The notes under the pieces were generated by a model that did not search any database, was not told where the DNA came from, and was given only the letters and a program-made list of their open reading frames with translations. The translations under genes were made by a program, and so were the position numbers. Shown in pieces: positions 1-5,127 of a stretch of DNA of 6,875 nucleotides; the first letter of the stretch is position 1; the number at the start of each line of letters is the position of its first letter. Source of the DNA: Deltaproteobacteria bacterium RBG_16_54_11 (GTDB lineage Bacteria > Desulfobacterota > B13-G15 > RBG-16-54-18); NCBI GenBank assembly GCA_001797905.1, contig MGQS01000041.1, positions 12,866 to 19,740 of the forward strand, read 5' to 3'.

Positions 1-528
1 CTTCCCGTTGAGGTATTTGGTTCCGATGTAGATATATTGAAGTCCTGACATACAGGTCAAGGCGGCAGTGGCCCATATGATATAGGGCAAAAAACTCTTG
101 AAAAAAAGTGATTGAGGCGCAAGAAGAGCCCACGCTATTGTCACGATCTGGAAAAAGGTGGTGGTCTTGCTGATAAAGAGAGGCTTGACCTCAAATCTAT
201 GGGAGATAACGCGTAAGATGAGGATGCCGAGCGCGATGATGACATCCCTGGCGATAACGATCACCGTCAGCCAACCGGGGATGATCCCTAATATAGCCAA
301 AACGACGTAGGCGGTGCTGAGCAATAATTTATCGGCGATGGGATCGAGATATGCACCTGCGGTGGTCTTCTGGCGGTAGACGCGCGCAATCAATCCATCG
401 AGACCATCGGTAATCCCTGCGCCTACGAAGATGAGCAGCGCAACAAAGAGGCGGTCGTAGAGCAGACAGATGACGAAGACCGGAATCGAAAGGATACGCA
501 CTATGGTAAGGGCATTGGGTATATTCAT
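1..528 (-). CDS. pgsA: CDP-alcohol phosphatidyltransferase, probably PgsA-type; 3' end outside window
   Basis: Integral inner-membrane enzyme of phospholipid synthesis. PgsA transfers the phosphatidyl group from CDP-diacylglycerol to glycerol-3-phosphate, giving phosphatidylglycerol phosphate. The reading frame is open from an ATG at 528 to the left edge (176 codons, no stop), so the C-terminus is cut. Family members are usually about 180-190 residues, so little is missing. The class I signature D-x2-DG-x2-AR-x8-G-x3-D-x3-D is complete, with D41, D44, G45, A48, R49, G58, D62 and D66; these are the metal-binding and catalytic aspartates. Several hydrophobic stretches (about 14-36, 70-110, 126-165) fit a multi-pass membrane protein. 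The start matches the family N-terminus (MNIPNALTIVRIL). It lies 6 bases after the dnaB stop and has no strong Shine-Dalgarno, which suggests coupling to dnaB. The segment IARDV (92-96) differs from the GREI-like motif I expect in classical PgsA, so another CDP-alcohol transferase such as a cardiolipin synthase-like enzyme is possible. Confidence 0.85.
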   Translation of the reverse strand, partial: MNIPNALTIVRILSIPVFVICLLYDRLFVALLIFVGAGITDGLDGLIARVYRQKTTAGAYLDPIADKLLLSTAYVVLAILGIIPGWLTVIVIARDVIIALGILILRVISHRFEVKPLFISKTTTFFQIVTIAWALLAPQSLFFKSFLPYIIWATAALTCMSGLQYIYIGTKYLNGK

Positions 529-534
529 CTTTTT

Positions 535-1911
535 CTAGACCGCTGCTTCGATCTCATCGCCGCCGCGAAAGAGATCCTTAAAGGTCGTAAACTCGGAGAT
601 AAAGGAGAGATCCACCTTGCCCGTCGGACCATTCCTCTGCTTCCCGATGATGACCTCTGCCGTTCCCTTATGATCAGAATCGGGGTTATAGACCTCATCA
701 CGATAAATGAAGATAATGACGTCGGCATCCTGCTCAATAGCCCCGGATTCCCGCAAATCGGAGAGTTGAGGCCTTCTCCCCGGTCTGTCCTCGGCCTTCC
801 GGCTCAATTGAGATATGGCGATCACGGGGATATTCAGTTCTTTGGCCAAGGCCTTTAAGGAGCGGGATATCTCTGAGATCTCCTGTTCCCTCCTCTCCAC
901 GCCGCTTCTGCCTCTCATCAATTGGAGATAGTCGACGATGACCAGGCCCAGGCCGCGATCGGCCTTTAACCTCCTCGCCTTGGCCCTCAGCTCTAAAACG
1001 GAGATGGCAGCGCTATCATCGATGAATATCGGAGCATCGGACAGCGCTCCAGCAGCCATGGTCAGCTTGGGCCAATCGCTTTCGCTCAAAAATCCGCTGC
1101 GCAGTCGGGCGCTATCCACCCTCGCCTCGGAACACAACATGCGGATGGCCAACTGCTCCTTGGACATCTCCAGGGAGAATATCGCCGTGGAAACCTTCGC
1201 ATTGATGGCAGCCTGCTGGGCGATGTTCAGACACAAGGCGGTCTTCCCCATGCTCGGCCTGCCGGCTACGATGATGAGGTCGGCATTTTGAAAGCCCGCA
1301 GTCTTCCTGTCCAGATCCTTAAAGCCAGACGGGACGCCGGTGATCAGCTCTTTCTTCTCATAGAGTCGTTCAATGACCTTGAAGCTTTCTTTGACGATAT
1401 CTTTAATGGGATAAAAGGCAGGCCTTACCTGATTTTCTGATATGCGAAAGATGGCCTGTTCCGCCTCATCGAGAAAGTCCTCAAGATCCTTACGTTCCTG
1501 GTAACTTTGGGTGACGATATCCGTAGCCGTGCTGATCAGCTTCCTGAGGATGGACTTCTCCTTAACGATCTTGGCGTAGTAAGCGATATTGGCAGCCGTA
1601 GGGACGGATTCCACCAAGCCGGCGAGATAAGAAGCCCCTCCTATCTCCTCCAGCTCCTTTTTCTTTTTCAATTCATTGGTAAGGGTTATCAAGTCGAGGG
1701 GTTCATTCTTCTCGGAAAGGGCGATCATACAATTGAAGATCTTCTGGTGGGCCTCCCGGTAGAAATCGCCGTCCTCTAAGAATTCCATGACGGTGTTGAG
1801 GGCGTCGTTTTCGATAAGGACACCGCCCAAGATCGATTGTTCGGCCTCAATGTTCTGTGGAGGGAGCTTGAAGGAGGCCGTATCTAATTCGGCCCTCATC
1901 TCCTTGGCCAC
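535..1911 (-). CDS. dnaB: Replicative DNA helicase DnaB
   Basis: Hexameric 5'-3' helicase that unwinds DNA ahead of the replication fork and recruits primase. The 458-residue length is normal for the family. The N-terminal primase-interacting domain spans roughly 15-120 (PPQNIEAEQSILGG near 17-30), followed by a linker and a RecA-like C-terminal domain from about 190. Walker A is GRPSMGKTA at 217-225 (K223, T224). The SLEM motif at 246-249 carries the expected catalytic glutamate E248. Walker B is LVIVDYLQLM at 323-332 (D327). VIAISQLSR at 363-371 and GKQRNGPTG at 423-431, with candidate arginine finger R426, complete the core. No intein interrupts it. The start chosen is GTG at 1911, because an AAGGAG sits 6 bases upstream. 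The internal ATG (codon 5, at 1899) has its purine run directly against the codon. The gene follows rplI by 3 bases, the common bacterial rplI-dnaB order, and ends with TAG 6 bases before the pgsA-like gene. Confidence 0.98.
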   Translation of the reverse strand: MAKEMRAELDTASFKLPPQNIEAEQSILGGVLIENDALNTVMEFLEDGDFYREAHQKIFNCMIALSEKNEPLDLITLTNELKKKKELEEIGGASYLAGLVESVPTAANIAYYAKIVKEKSILRKLISTATDIVTQSYQERKDLEDFLDEAEQAIFRISENQVRPAFYPIKDIVKESFKVIERLYEKKELITGVPSGFKDLDRKTAGFQNADLIIVAGRPSMGKTALCLNIAQQAAINAKVSTAIFSLEMSKEQLAIRMLCSEARVDSARLRSGFLSESDWPKLTMAAGALSDAPIFIDDSAAISVLELRAKARRLKADRGLGLVIVDYLQLMRGRSGVERREQEISEISRSLKALAKELNIPVIAISQLSRKAEDRPGRRPQLSDLRESGAIEQDADVIIFIYRDEVYNPDSDHKGTAEVIIGKQRNGPTGKVDLSFISEFTTFKDLFRGGDEIEAAV

Positions 1912-1914
1912 TGG

Positions 1915-2358
1915 CTACTCCTTCTCTACCACCAAATTCAGTTGGGCCACTACCGTAGGGTGCAGTTTCAGAGAAACGGTATAGGCTCCTATATTCTTTA
2001 TGGGTTCCTCGAGCGCGATCTTTTTACGATCCACGGCAACCCCCTGCGCACGCAAGGCCCCTTCAATATCCGCAGAGGTGACCGCCCCGAAGAGCTTACC
2101 CCCTTCCCCTGCTGGTTTGACAACGGTACAGGAGATCTCCGCAAGCTTCTGGGCCAGTTCCTGCGCCTCCTGCTCTGACTTCTCCTGCTTGTGCTCCGAG
2201 AGATGTCTTGCATGCTCCAGGGCCTGCAAACCTGCGGCCGTCGCGATCACCGCCTTCTTGCGAGGCAACAGATAATTTCTGGCATAACCATCGGATACCC
2301 GCACCCTATCCCCCATCTTACCCACAGAGGGAACATCCTCCATTAAGATGATTTCCAT
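1915..2358 (-). CDS. rplI: 50S ribosomal protein L9
   Basis: Large-subunit protein with two globular domains joined by a long helix. It binds 23S rRNA near the base of the L1 stalk and helps maintain reading-frame fidelity. The 147 residues match the usual length. The N-terminal domain carries the L9 signature: G13, G16, V19, D23-G24-Y25, R27-N28-Y29-L30-L31-P32. A charged connecting helix runs about 43-76 (many E, K and Q). The C-terminal domain begins near 77 and contains GKLFGAVT (87-94), the typical loop. The ATG start at 2358 follows GGAGG (2365-2369) by 6 bases. The stop is 3 bases before dnaB. The gene is separated from rpsR by 235 bases, unlike the other junctions here, and may also be read from its own promoter at 2423-2452. 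Confidence 0.98.
   Translation of the reverse strand: MEIILMEDVPSVGKMGDRVRVSDGYARNYLLPRKKAVIATAAGLQALEHARHLSEHKQEKSEQEAQELAQKLAEISCTVVKPAGEGGKLFGAVTSADIEGALRAQGVAVDRKKIALEEPIKNIGAYTVSLKLHPTVVAQLNLVVEKE
1918..1923 (-). promoter_or_regulatory. Ribosome binding site that decides the dnaB GTG start
   Basis: AAGGAG on the minus strand lies 6 bases before the GTG at 1911 and overlaps the last codons of rplI. This spacing is ideal for GTG, whereas it would be 18 bases from the alternative ATG at 1899. Confidence 0.75.
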
Positions 2359-2382
2359 AACTCTCCTCCCAACTCCCAGTAT

Positions 2383-2401
2383 CCCTCAAAACATGCGAGG
2401 G
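2383..2401 (-). other. Small hairpin in the rplI leader
   Basis: On the minus strand CCCTC (2397-2401 read as its complement) can pair with GAGGG (2383-2387) around a 9-base loop. It lies between the candidate promoter and the rplI Shine-Dalgarno. Only 5 base pairs form and there is no T run afterwards, so it is not a terminator. A regulatory role is unproven. Confidence 0.25.
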
Positions 2402-2422
2402 CGTGCGCTCACCATCGTGACC

Positions 2423-2452
2423 AAGATACCACATTCCTTTGGCATGGCTCAA
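2423..2452 (-). promoter_or_regulatory. Candidate sigma-70 promoter for rplI-dnaB-pgsA
   Basis: Read on the minus strand, TTGAGC (2447-2452, four of six matches to TTGACA) is followed after 18 bases by TATCTT (2423-2428, four of six to TATAAT). A transcript would start near 2416 and have a leader of about 57 bases before the rplI ATG. The position, inside the only large gap of the cluster, makes an internal promoter plausible. The boxes alone are modest matches. Confidence 0.4.
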
Positions 2453-2593
2453 CCCGCCTCTGAAACATACCCGCCTTCCGGGAAGTTCAGGAAGCAATCA
2501 TCCCGCATCACAGATGAAACATATGAAGGCCGACACTGCTTAAGAAACGTCCGAATGCCGCGAATCATCTTCACGGCGCCATATCCAAACGGA
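2453..2593 (-). other. Upstream part of the rpsR-rplI spacer; no gene seen
   Basis: The full spacer is 2359-2593. The minus strand contains an open frame of 39 codons (2449-2568), with no ribosome binding site and no recognisable similarity. The other frames are broken by stops. An odd palindrome (CTTCC-G-GGAAG) occurs near 2474-2484. In related bacteria a DUF2232/YybS-type membrane protein gene often sits between rpsR and rplI. None is present here and I could not recognise a remnant. Confidence 0.4.
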
Positions 2594-2860
2594 CTATTTA
2601 GGTATAGCGGTAAACGGAAGCAGCGCTACATGCCGCGCCCTTTTTATCTCCCTGGTGAGTTCCCTCTGGTGTTTGGCGCAATTGCCCGAAATCCTCCGGG
2701 GGATGATCCTCCCCCTCTCGGTGATGAATGACCTCAATAAGCGATAATTCTTGTAGTCAATCCTCAGGGAACCATCGGTACAGAATCGACAGATCTTTTT
2801 CCTCGTATACTCCCGTCTATCCCTTCGTCGTGCGTCCGATTTATTCGCCGGTCTGCGCAT
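2594..2860 (-). CDS. rpsR: 30S ribosomal protein S18
   Basis: Small-subunit protein that forms a heterodimer with S6 on the platform of the 30S subunit and contacts 16S rRNA helices 22-23. It has 88 residues. The hallmark block runs from IDYKNYRLL (34-42) through FITERGRIIPRR (45-56), then GNCAKHQREL (59-68) and IKRARHVALLPF (72-83). A basic N-terminal tail precedes C24 and C27 (CRFC), which together with C61 and H64 form a possible zinc-binding set (a C+ type S18). I choose ATG at 2860 rather than the TTG just upstream (2863), because AAGGAGG ends 4 bases before the ATG but only 1 base before the TTG. The gene starts 13 bases after the ssb-like stop. Its product is the partner of RpsF, encoded two genes upstream, and the pair may regulate the operon through the rpsF leader. 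Confidence 0.98.
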   Translation of the reverse strand: MRRPANKSDARRRDRREYTRKKICRFCTDGSLRIDYKNYRLLRSFITERGRIIPRRISGNCAKHQRELTREIKRARHVALLPFTAIPK

Positions 2861-2864
2861 CAAA

Positions 2865-2871
2865 CCTCCTT
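2865..2871 (-). promoter_or_regulatory. Ribosome binding site deciding the rpsR start
   Basis: AAGGAGG on the minus strand sits 4 bases before the ATG at 2860 and immediately after the ssb-like stop codon. It favours the ATG over the adjacent upstream TTG. Confidence 0.75.
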
Positions 2872-2873
2872 TT

Positions 2874-3200
2874 TCATCTCAAATCTTTAACACCATGGGC
2901 GATGACTCCTATTTCCCGCCCCATCTTCCCTTCTGCTGTCTCCCAGCGGCGCTGAACCAGGCCGCCTTCGACGAGGACATTTCCCCCCGCTTTCCCCTTC
3001 TGTTGTGCCCACGATTGCGATTCTTCACCGACGAGCATAACCCGTATGGAGACATCTTCAAAAGGGAAGGATTCATCTTCCGGCCGTTCGGAGGGGAGGC
3101 TGAGGGTCAGAAAGATCACCGGTTTCCCTCGAGGGGTGTATCTGATTTCGGGGTCTTCCTGCAGTCTCCCTGCCAAGATGACGCGGTTCAGGTACAACAC
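2874..3200 (-). CDS. Short single-stranded DNA-binding protein (SSB family, no acidic tail; PriB-like position)
   Basis: An OB-fold protein of 108 residues expected to bind single-stranded DNA. Family features are the N-terminal strand LNRVILAGRLQEDPEIRYTP (4-23, the SSB start motif), VSIRVMLVG (50-58), the NVLVEGGLVQRRWE segment (74-87, with W86 in the place of the conserved aromatic after the VEG turn), and a closing strand REIGVIAHGV (95-104). It ends right after the OB fold. The Gly/Gln/Pro-rich linker and the acidic D-D-I-P-F-type tip that recruits partner proteins in normal SSBs (usually 150-180 residues) are absent. The next gene begins 13 bases later, so a frameshifted tail cannot be hidden there. 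The GTG start overlaps the rpsF stop by one base (TAGTG). The position between rpsF and rpsR is held by ssb in many bacteria and by priB (104 residues, SSB-derived) in E. coli. It may therefore act as an accessory or PriB-like factor, with a full SSB elsewhere; this is inference. Confidence 0.88.
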   Translation of the reverse strand: MLYLNRVILAGRLQEDPEIRYTPRGKPVIFLTLSLPSERPEDESFPFEDVSIRVMLVGEESQSWAQQKGKAGGNVLVEGGLVQRRWETAEGKMGREIGVIAHGVKDLR

Positions 3201-3610
3201 TACTGCTTCTCCTCTGTAACCGCCGATTCCTTTTGCCCGGCCGTCTCCTCCTTGGTTTTTTTCTCCGGCCCCGGCTCTCCCCCTTGTCCCGGTGCTTCTC
3301 TCTGCTGAGAAGCCTCGATATCCCCTTCTTCCCTTTTAACGGTGAGATAGCGGAGCACCTCTTCCATGAGGCGCAGGCTTCTCTCCATCTCGGCGACCAC
3401 TGCAGCGTCTCCGTTCAGGTAAAGCAGGAGGTAGTAACCCTTCTTTTTCTTCTTGATCCCGCTGGCCAGGGCATTGAGCCCCCACTCAGCGACCTTGAGC
3501 ACCTTGGCTCCGCGATCACCGAGGAATTGCTTGAGTTTCCCTACAAAACCATCGATCTGCTCTTTGGACATCTCAGGGTCCAAAACGAGCATCGTCTCGT
3601 ATATACGCAT
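3200..3610 (-). CDS. rpsF: 30S ribosomal protein S6
   Basis: Small-subunit platform protein that pairs with S18. The N-terminus MRIYETMLVLDPEMS (1-15) is the classic S6 first strand, and the ferredoxin-like fold extends to about residue 95. It includes a WG (43-44) and a lysine run, GIKKKKKGYYLLLYL (51-65), in the region where other S6 proteins have a L-A-Y-x-I-x-K motif. Here the sequence reads LASGIKK, so the usual aromatic residue is replaced by serine. Residues 93-136 form a Glu/Gly/Gln/Lys-rich low-complexity tail ending EEKQ, comparable in length to the disordered C-terminal tail of E. coli S6. The ATG at 3610 follows AAGGAGG (3616-3622) by 5 bases, and its leader can fold into a structured element. 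The stop shares one base with the ssb-like start. Confidence 0.97.
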   Translation of the reverse strand: MRIYETMLVLDPEMSKEQIDGFVGKLKQFLGDRGAKVLKVAEWGLNALASGIKKKKKGYYLLLYLNGDAAVVAEMERSLRLMEEVLRYLTVKREEGDIEASQQREAPGQGGEPGPEKKTKEETAGQKESAVTEEKQ

Positions 3611-3615
3611 TGCAT

Positions 3616-3665
3616 CCTCCTTGTGGCCTCCACGGCCCTCAAACCCGAGGTTGAGGGCAAGGAGG
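3616..3665 (-). promoter_or_regulatory. Structured rpsF leader resembling the S6:S18 complex-binding motif
   Basis: The 60-base yajC-rpsF spacer folds on the minus strand. A hairpin P2 pairs 3651-3658 with 3635-3642 (8 perfect pairs, GCCCTCAA/TTGAGGGC; the CC and GG of the loop can extend it). Directly 3' of P2 lies CCG (3635-3633). Two outer stems compete for CCTCC at 3661-3665. It can pair with GGAGG at 3627-3631 (5 pairs), leaving CCG in a small internal loop. Alternatively 3659-3665 can pair with AAGGAGG at 3616-3622 (7 pairs), which buries the rpsF Shine-Dalgarno. The published S6:S18 motif is a CCG bulge flanked by a stem and a hairpin in rpsF leaders, mimicking the 16S rRNA site. The match here is by eye; autoregulation of rpsF-ssb-rpsR is inferred. 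Confidence 0.65.
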
Positions 3666-3670
3666 GTTCT

Positions 3671-3988
3671 TTACTCGGATTTCATCAGGCCGGTAATGAA
3701 GTTTCTGCCCACCTTGACCTTTACCTTATCGGCGATCTCCACAGTCACCACGGTATCCGACAAGCTGACCACGGTCCCCTGGATGCCGCCGGTGGTAACG
3801 ATCTTGTCACCCTTCTTCAGGTTCGCCAAGAGCTGCCGATGCTCCTTCTGCCGTTTCTGCTGTGGTCTGATCAGGATGAAGTAGAATACGGCAAAGAGCA
3901 ATCCCATAAAGATGAAAAAAGTGTAAGGACTCTGTTGGCCTCCTTGTCCTTGACCAGGGGCCATGGCATACGCGATCTCACCTAGCAT
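3671..3988 (-). CDS. yajC: Preprotein translocase subunit YajC
   Basis: Small inner-membrane protein that associates with SecD-SecF and the SecYEG translocon, supporting protein export. It has 105 residues, typical of the family. A short Gly/Gln-rich periplasmic N-terminus (1-20) is followed by one membrane segment (about 22-40) and then the hallmark RPQQKRQKEH at 41-50. The cytoplasmic domain contains KKGDKIVTTGGIQGTVV (58-74) and a beta-rich end with VKVGRNFITGLMK (91-103). The ATG at 3988 overlaps the end of tgt by 7 bases and has an excellent ribosome binding site, AAGGAGGTGA, 6 bases upstream. The order queA-tgt-yajC is widespread, but yajC is usually followed by secD and secF. Here rpsF comes next. 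Confidence 0.96.
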   Translation of the reverse strand: MLGEIAYAMAPGQGQGGQQSPYTFFIFMGLLFAVFYFILIRPQQKRQKEHRQLLANLKKGDKIVTTGGIQGTVVSLSDTVVTVEIADKVKVKVGRNFITGLMKSE

Positions 3989-5127
3989 ACTGTTTCACCT
4001 CCTTCGCTTCCTGTAGTATCTTCCCTCTGAGAGAAAAATGCACGCACGAACTGATCCATCGTATCCTCGGAGAGGGCCTGACGGATGCCCCTCACCAAAG
4101 AGTGATAGTAAAAGAGATTATGCACGGCATTGAGCCTGTACGCCAACAATTCCCGGGACAAAAAAAGATGCCTGAGGTAGGCCCGGGAGAAATTGCAACA
4201 GGTATAACAGCCGCAGGCCGGATCCGGGGGTGCAGCATCCGCTCTATAGCGTGCCTGCTTGATATTGAGCGGGCCTAAGCTCGTAAAGAGAAGCCCTGTC
4301 CTGGCGCCCCTCGTAGGCAGGACACAGTCGAACATGTCCACCCCGATCCGCACCCCCGTCAAAATATCCTCAGGGGTACCCATCCCCATCAGATAACGGG
4401 GCGCTTCCTTCGGTAATAGGTCGGTAACCTGCTCCGCTATCTCGAAGGTGAGCTCTTTCGCCTCCCCGAGGCTCAGACCACCGATGGCATAGCCGTCAAA
4501 CCCTATTTCCAGCAACTCATGGGCGTTCTGTCGGCGTAGCTCTGGATAGACCCCGCCTTGGACGATGCCGAACAGTGCCTGTCCGCTTCCTCCCTTCGCC
4601 TCCTTGGACTGCCTTGCCCACTGTGCCGTCAACGCCGCCGCTGCCTTGGCCTCATCAGGGGATGCGGGATAAGGCGGACAGCTATCCAAGACCATCATGA
4701 TATCGGACCCCAGTTCCTCCTGAATCTGAACGACCTTTGCCGGGGTGAGGAAGTGCAGCGACCCATCGATATGGGAACGAAACCGCACCCCTTCTGATTC
4801 TACCTCACGCAAGGCGCTCATACTCACGATCTGAAACCCTCCGCTATCCGTCAATATCGGGCCCTGCCATCCCATAAACCGATGGAGCCCCCCTACCTCC
4901 CTGACCACCTCCGTCCCAGGGCGGAGGTAGAGGTGGTAGGCATTGCACAGGAGGATTTCCGTCCCGACCTCCTGCAAATCAACAGGGGCCAGGGCCTTAA
5001 CGCTTCCCTGGCTCCCCACCGGCATAAAAGCCGGGGTGGAACATTGCCCATGGGGGGTAGTTATCCGGCCGAGCCTGCCTTCCCCCCCCTGCTTCAGGAG
5101 CTGGAAAGAAAACCTTCCTCTCTTCAC
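3982..5127 (-). CDS. tgt: tRNA-guanine transglycosylase (queuine/preQ1 tRNA-ribosyltransferase)
   Basis: Swaps guanine at tRNA wobble position 34 (Asp, Asn, His and Tyr tRNAs) for preQ1, the step before QueA in queuosine synthesis. It is a TIM-barrel enzyme of 381 residues, the usual length. TDSGG (93-97) contains the general acid/base D94. FDCVLPTR (266-273) contains the nucleophile D267. GIVQGG (187-192) and YAIGGLSLGE (213-222) form the base pocket. A C-x-C-x2-C-x25-H zinc site is formed by C305, C307, C310 and H336. The segment MVLDSCPPYP (145-154) has serine where DEC is the common form. The GTG start overlaps the queA stop by four bases (GTGA), and the N-terminus aligns with the family without extension. 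There is no strong Shine-Dalgarno for it, which fits coupling to queA. The end overlaps yajC by 7 bases. Confidence 0.98.
   Translation of the reverse strand: MKRGRFSFQLLKQGGEGRLGRITTPHGQCSTPAFMPVGSQGSVKALAPVDLQEVGTEILLCNAYHLYLRPGTEVVREVGGLHRFMGWQGPILTDSGGFQIVSMSALREVESEGVRFRSHIDGSLHFLTPAKVVQIQEELGSDIMMVLDSCPPYPASPDEAKAAAALTAQWARQSKEAKGGSGQALFGIVQGGVYPELRRQNAHELLEIGFDGYAIGGLSLGEAKELTFEIAEQVTDLLPKEAPRYLMGMGTPEDILTGVRIGVDMFDCVLPTRGARTGLLFTSLGPLNIKQARYRADAAPPDPACGCYTCCNFSRAYLRHLFLSRELLAYRLNAVHNLFYYHSLVRGIRQALSEDTMDQFVRAFFSQREDTTGSEGGETVC
3995..4004 (-). promoter_or_regulatory. Strong Shine-Dalgarno of yajC inside the tgt 3' end
   Basis: AAGGAGGTGA on the minus strand is a ten-base anti-16S match, 6 bases before the yajC ATG at 3988. 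It lies within tgt codons, so yajC does not need coupling to be translated well. It also implies a bacterial 16S 3' end of the usual kind. Confidence 0.85.

Noticed and set aside
2449..2568. 39-codon minus-strand open frame in the rpsR-rplI gap
   Set aside because: No Shine-Dalgarno, no recognisable sequence, and length expected by chance. A 19-codon frame at 2386-2445 was rejected for the same reasons.
2861..2876. Frameshift hiding a normal SSB acidic tail
   Set aside because: Only 13 bases separate the stop from the rpsR ATG, and they contain the rpsR ribosome binding site, so a 40-70 residue tail cannot fit.
3635..3658. Strong hairpin between yajC and rpsF as a rho-independent terminator
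   Set aside because: The stem is followed by CCGTGGAGG and not by a T run, and it sits just before the rpsF ribosome binding site, so a leader structure is the better reading.
3233..3985. Plus-strand open frame of 250 codons
   Set aside because: It lies antisense to rpsF, the leader and yajC, all of which have clear family motifs. Its translation shows no recognisable domain and it has no ribosome binding site, so it is a shadow frame.
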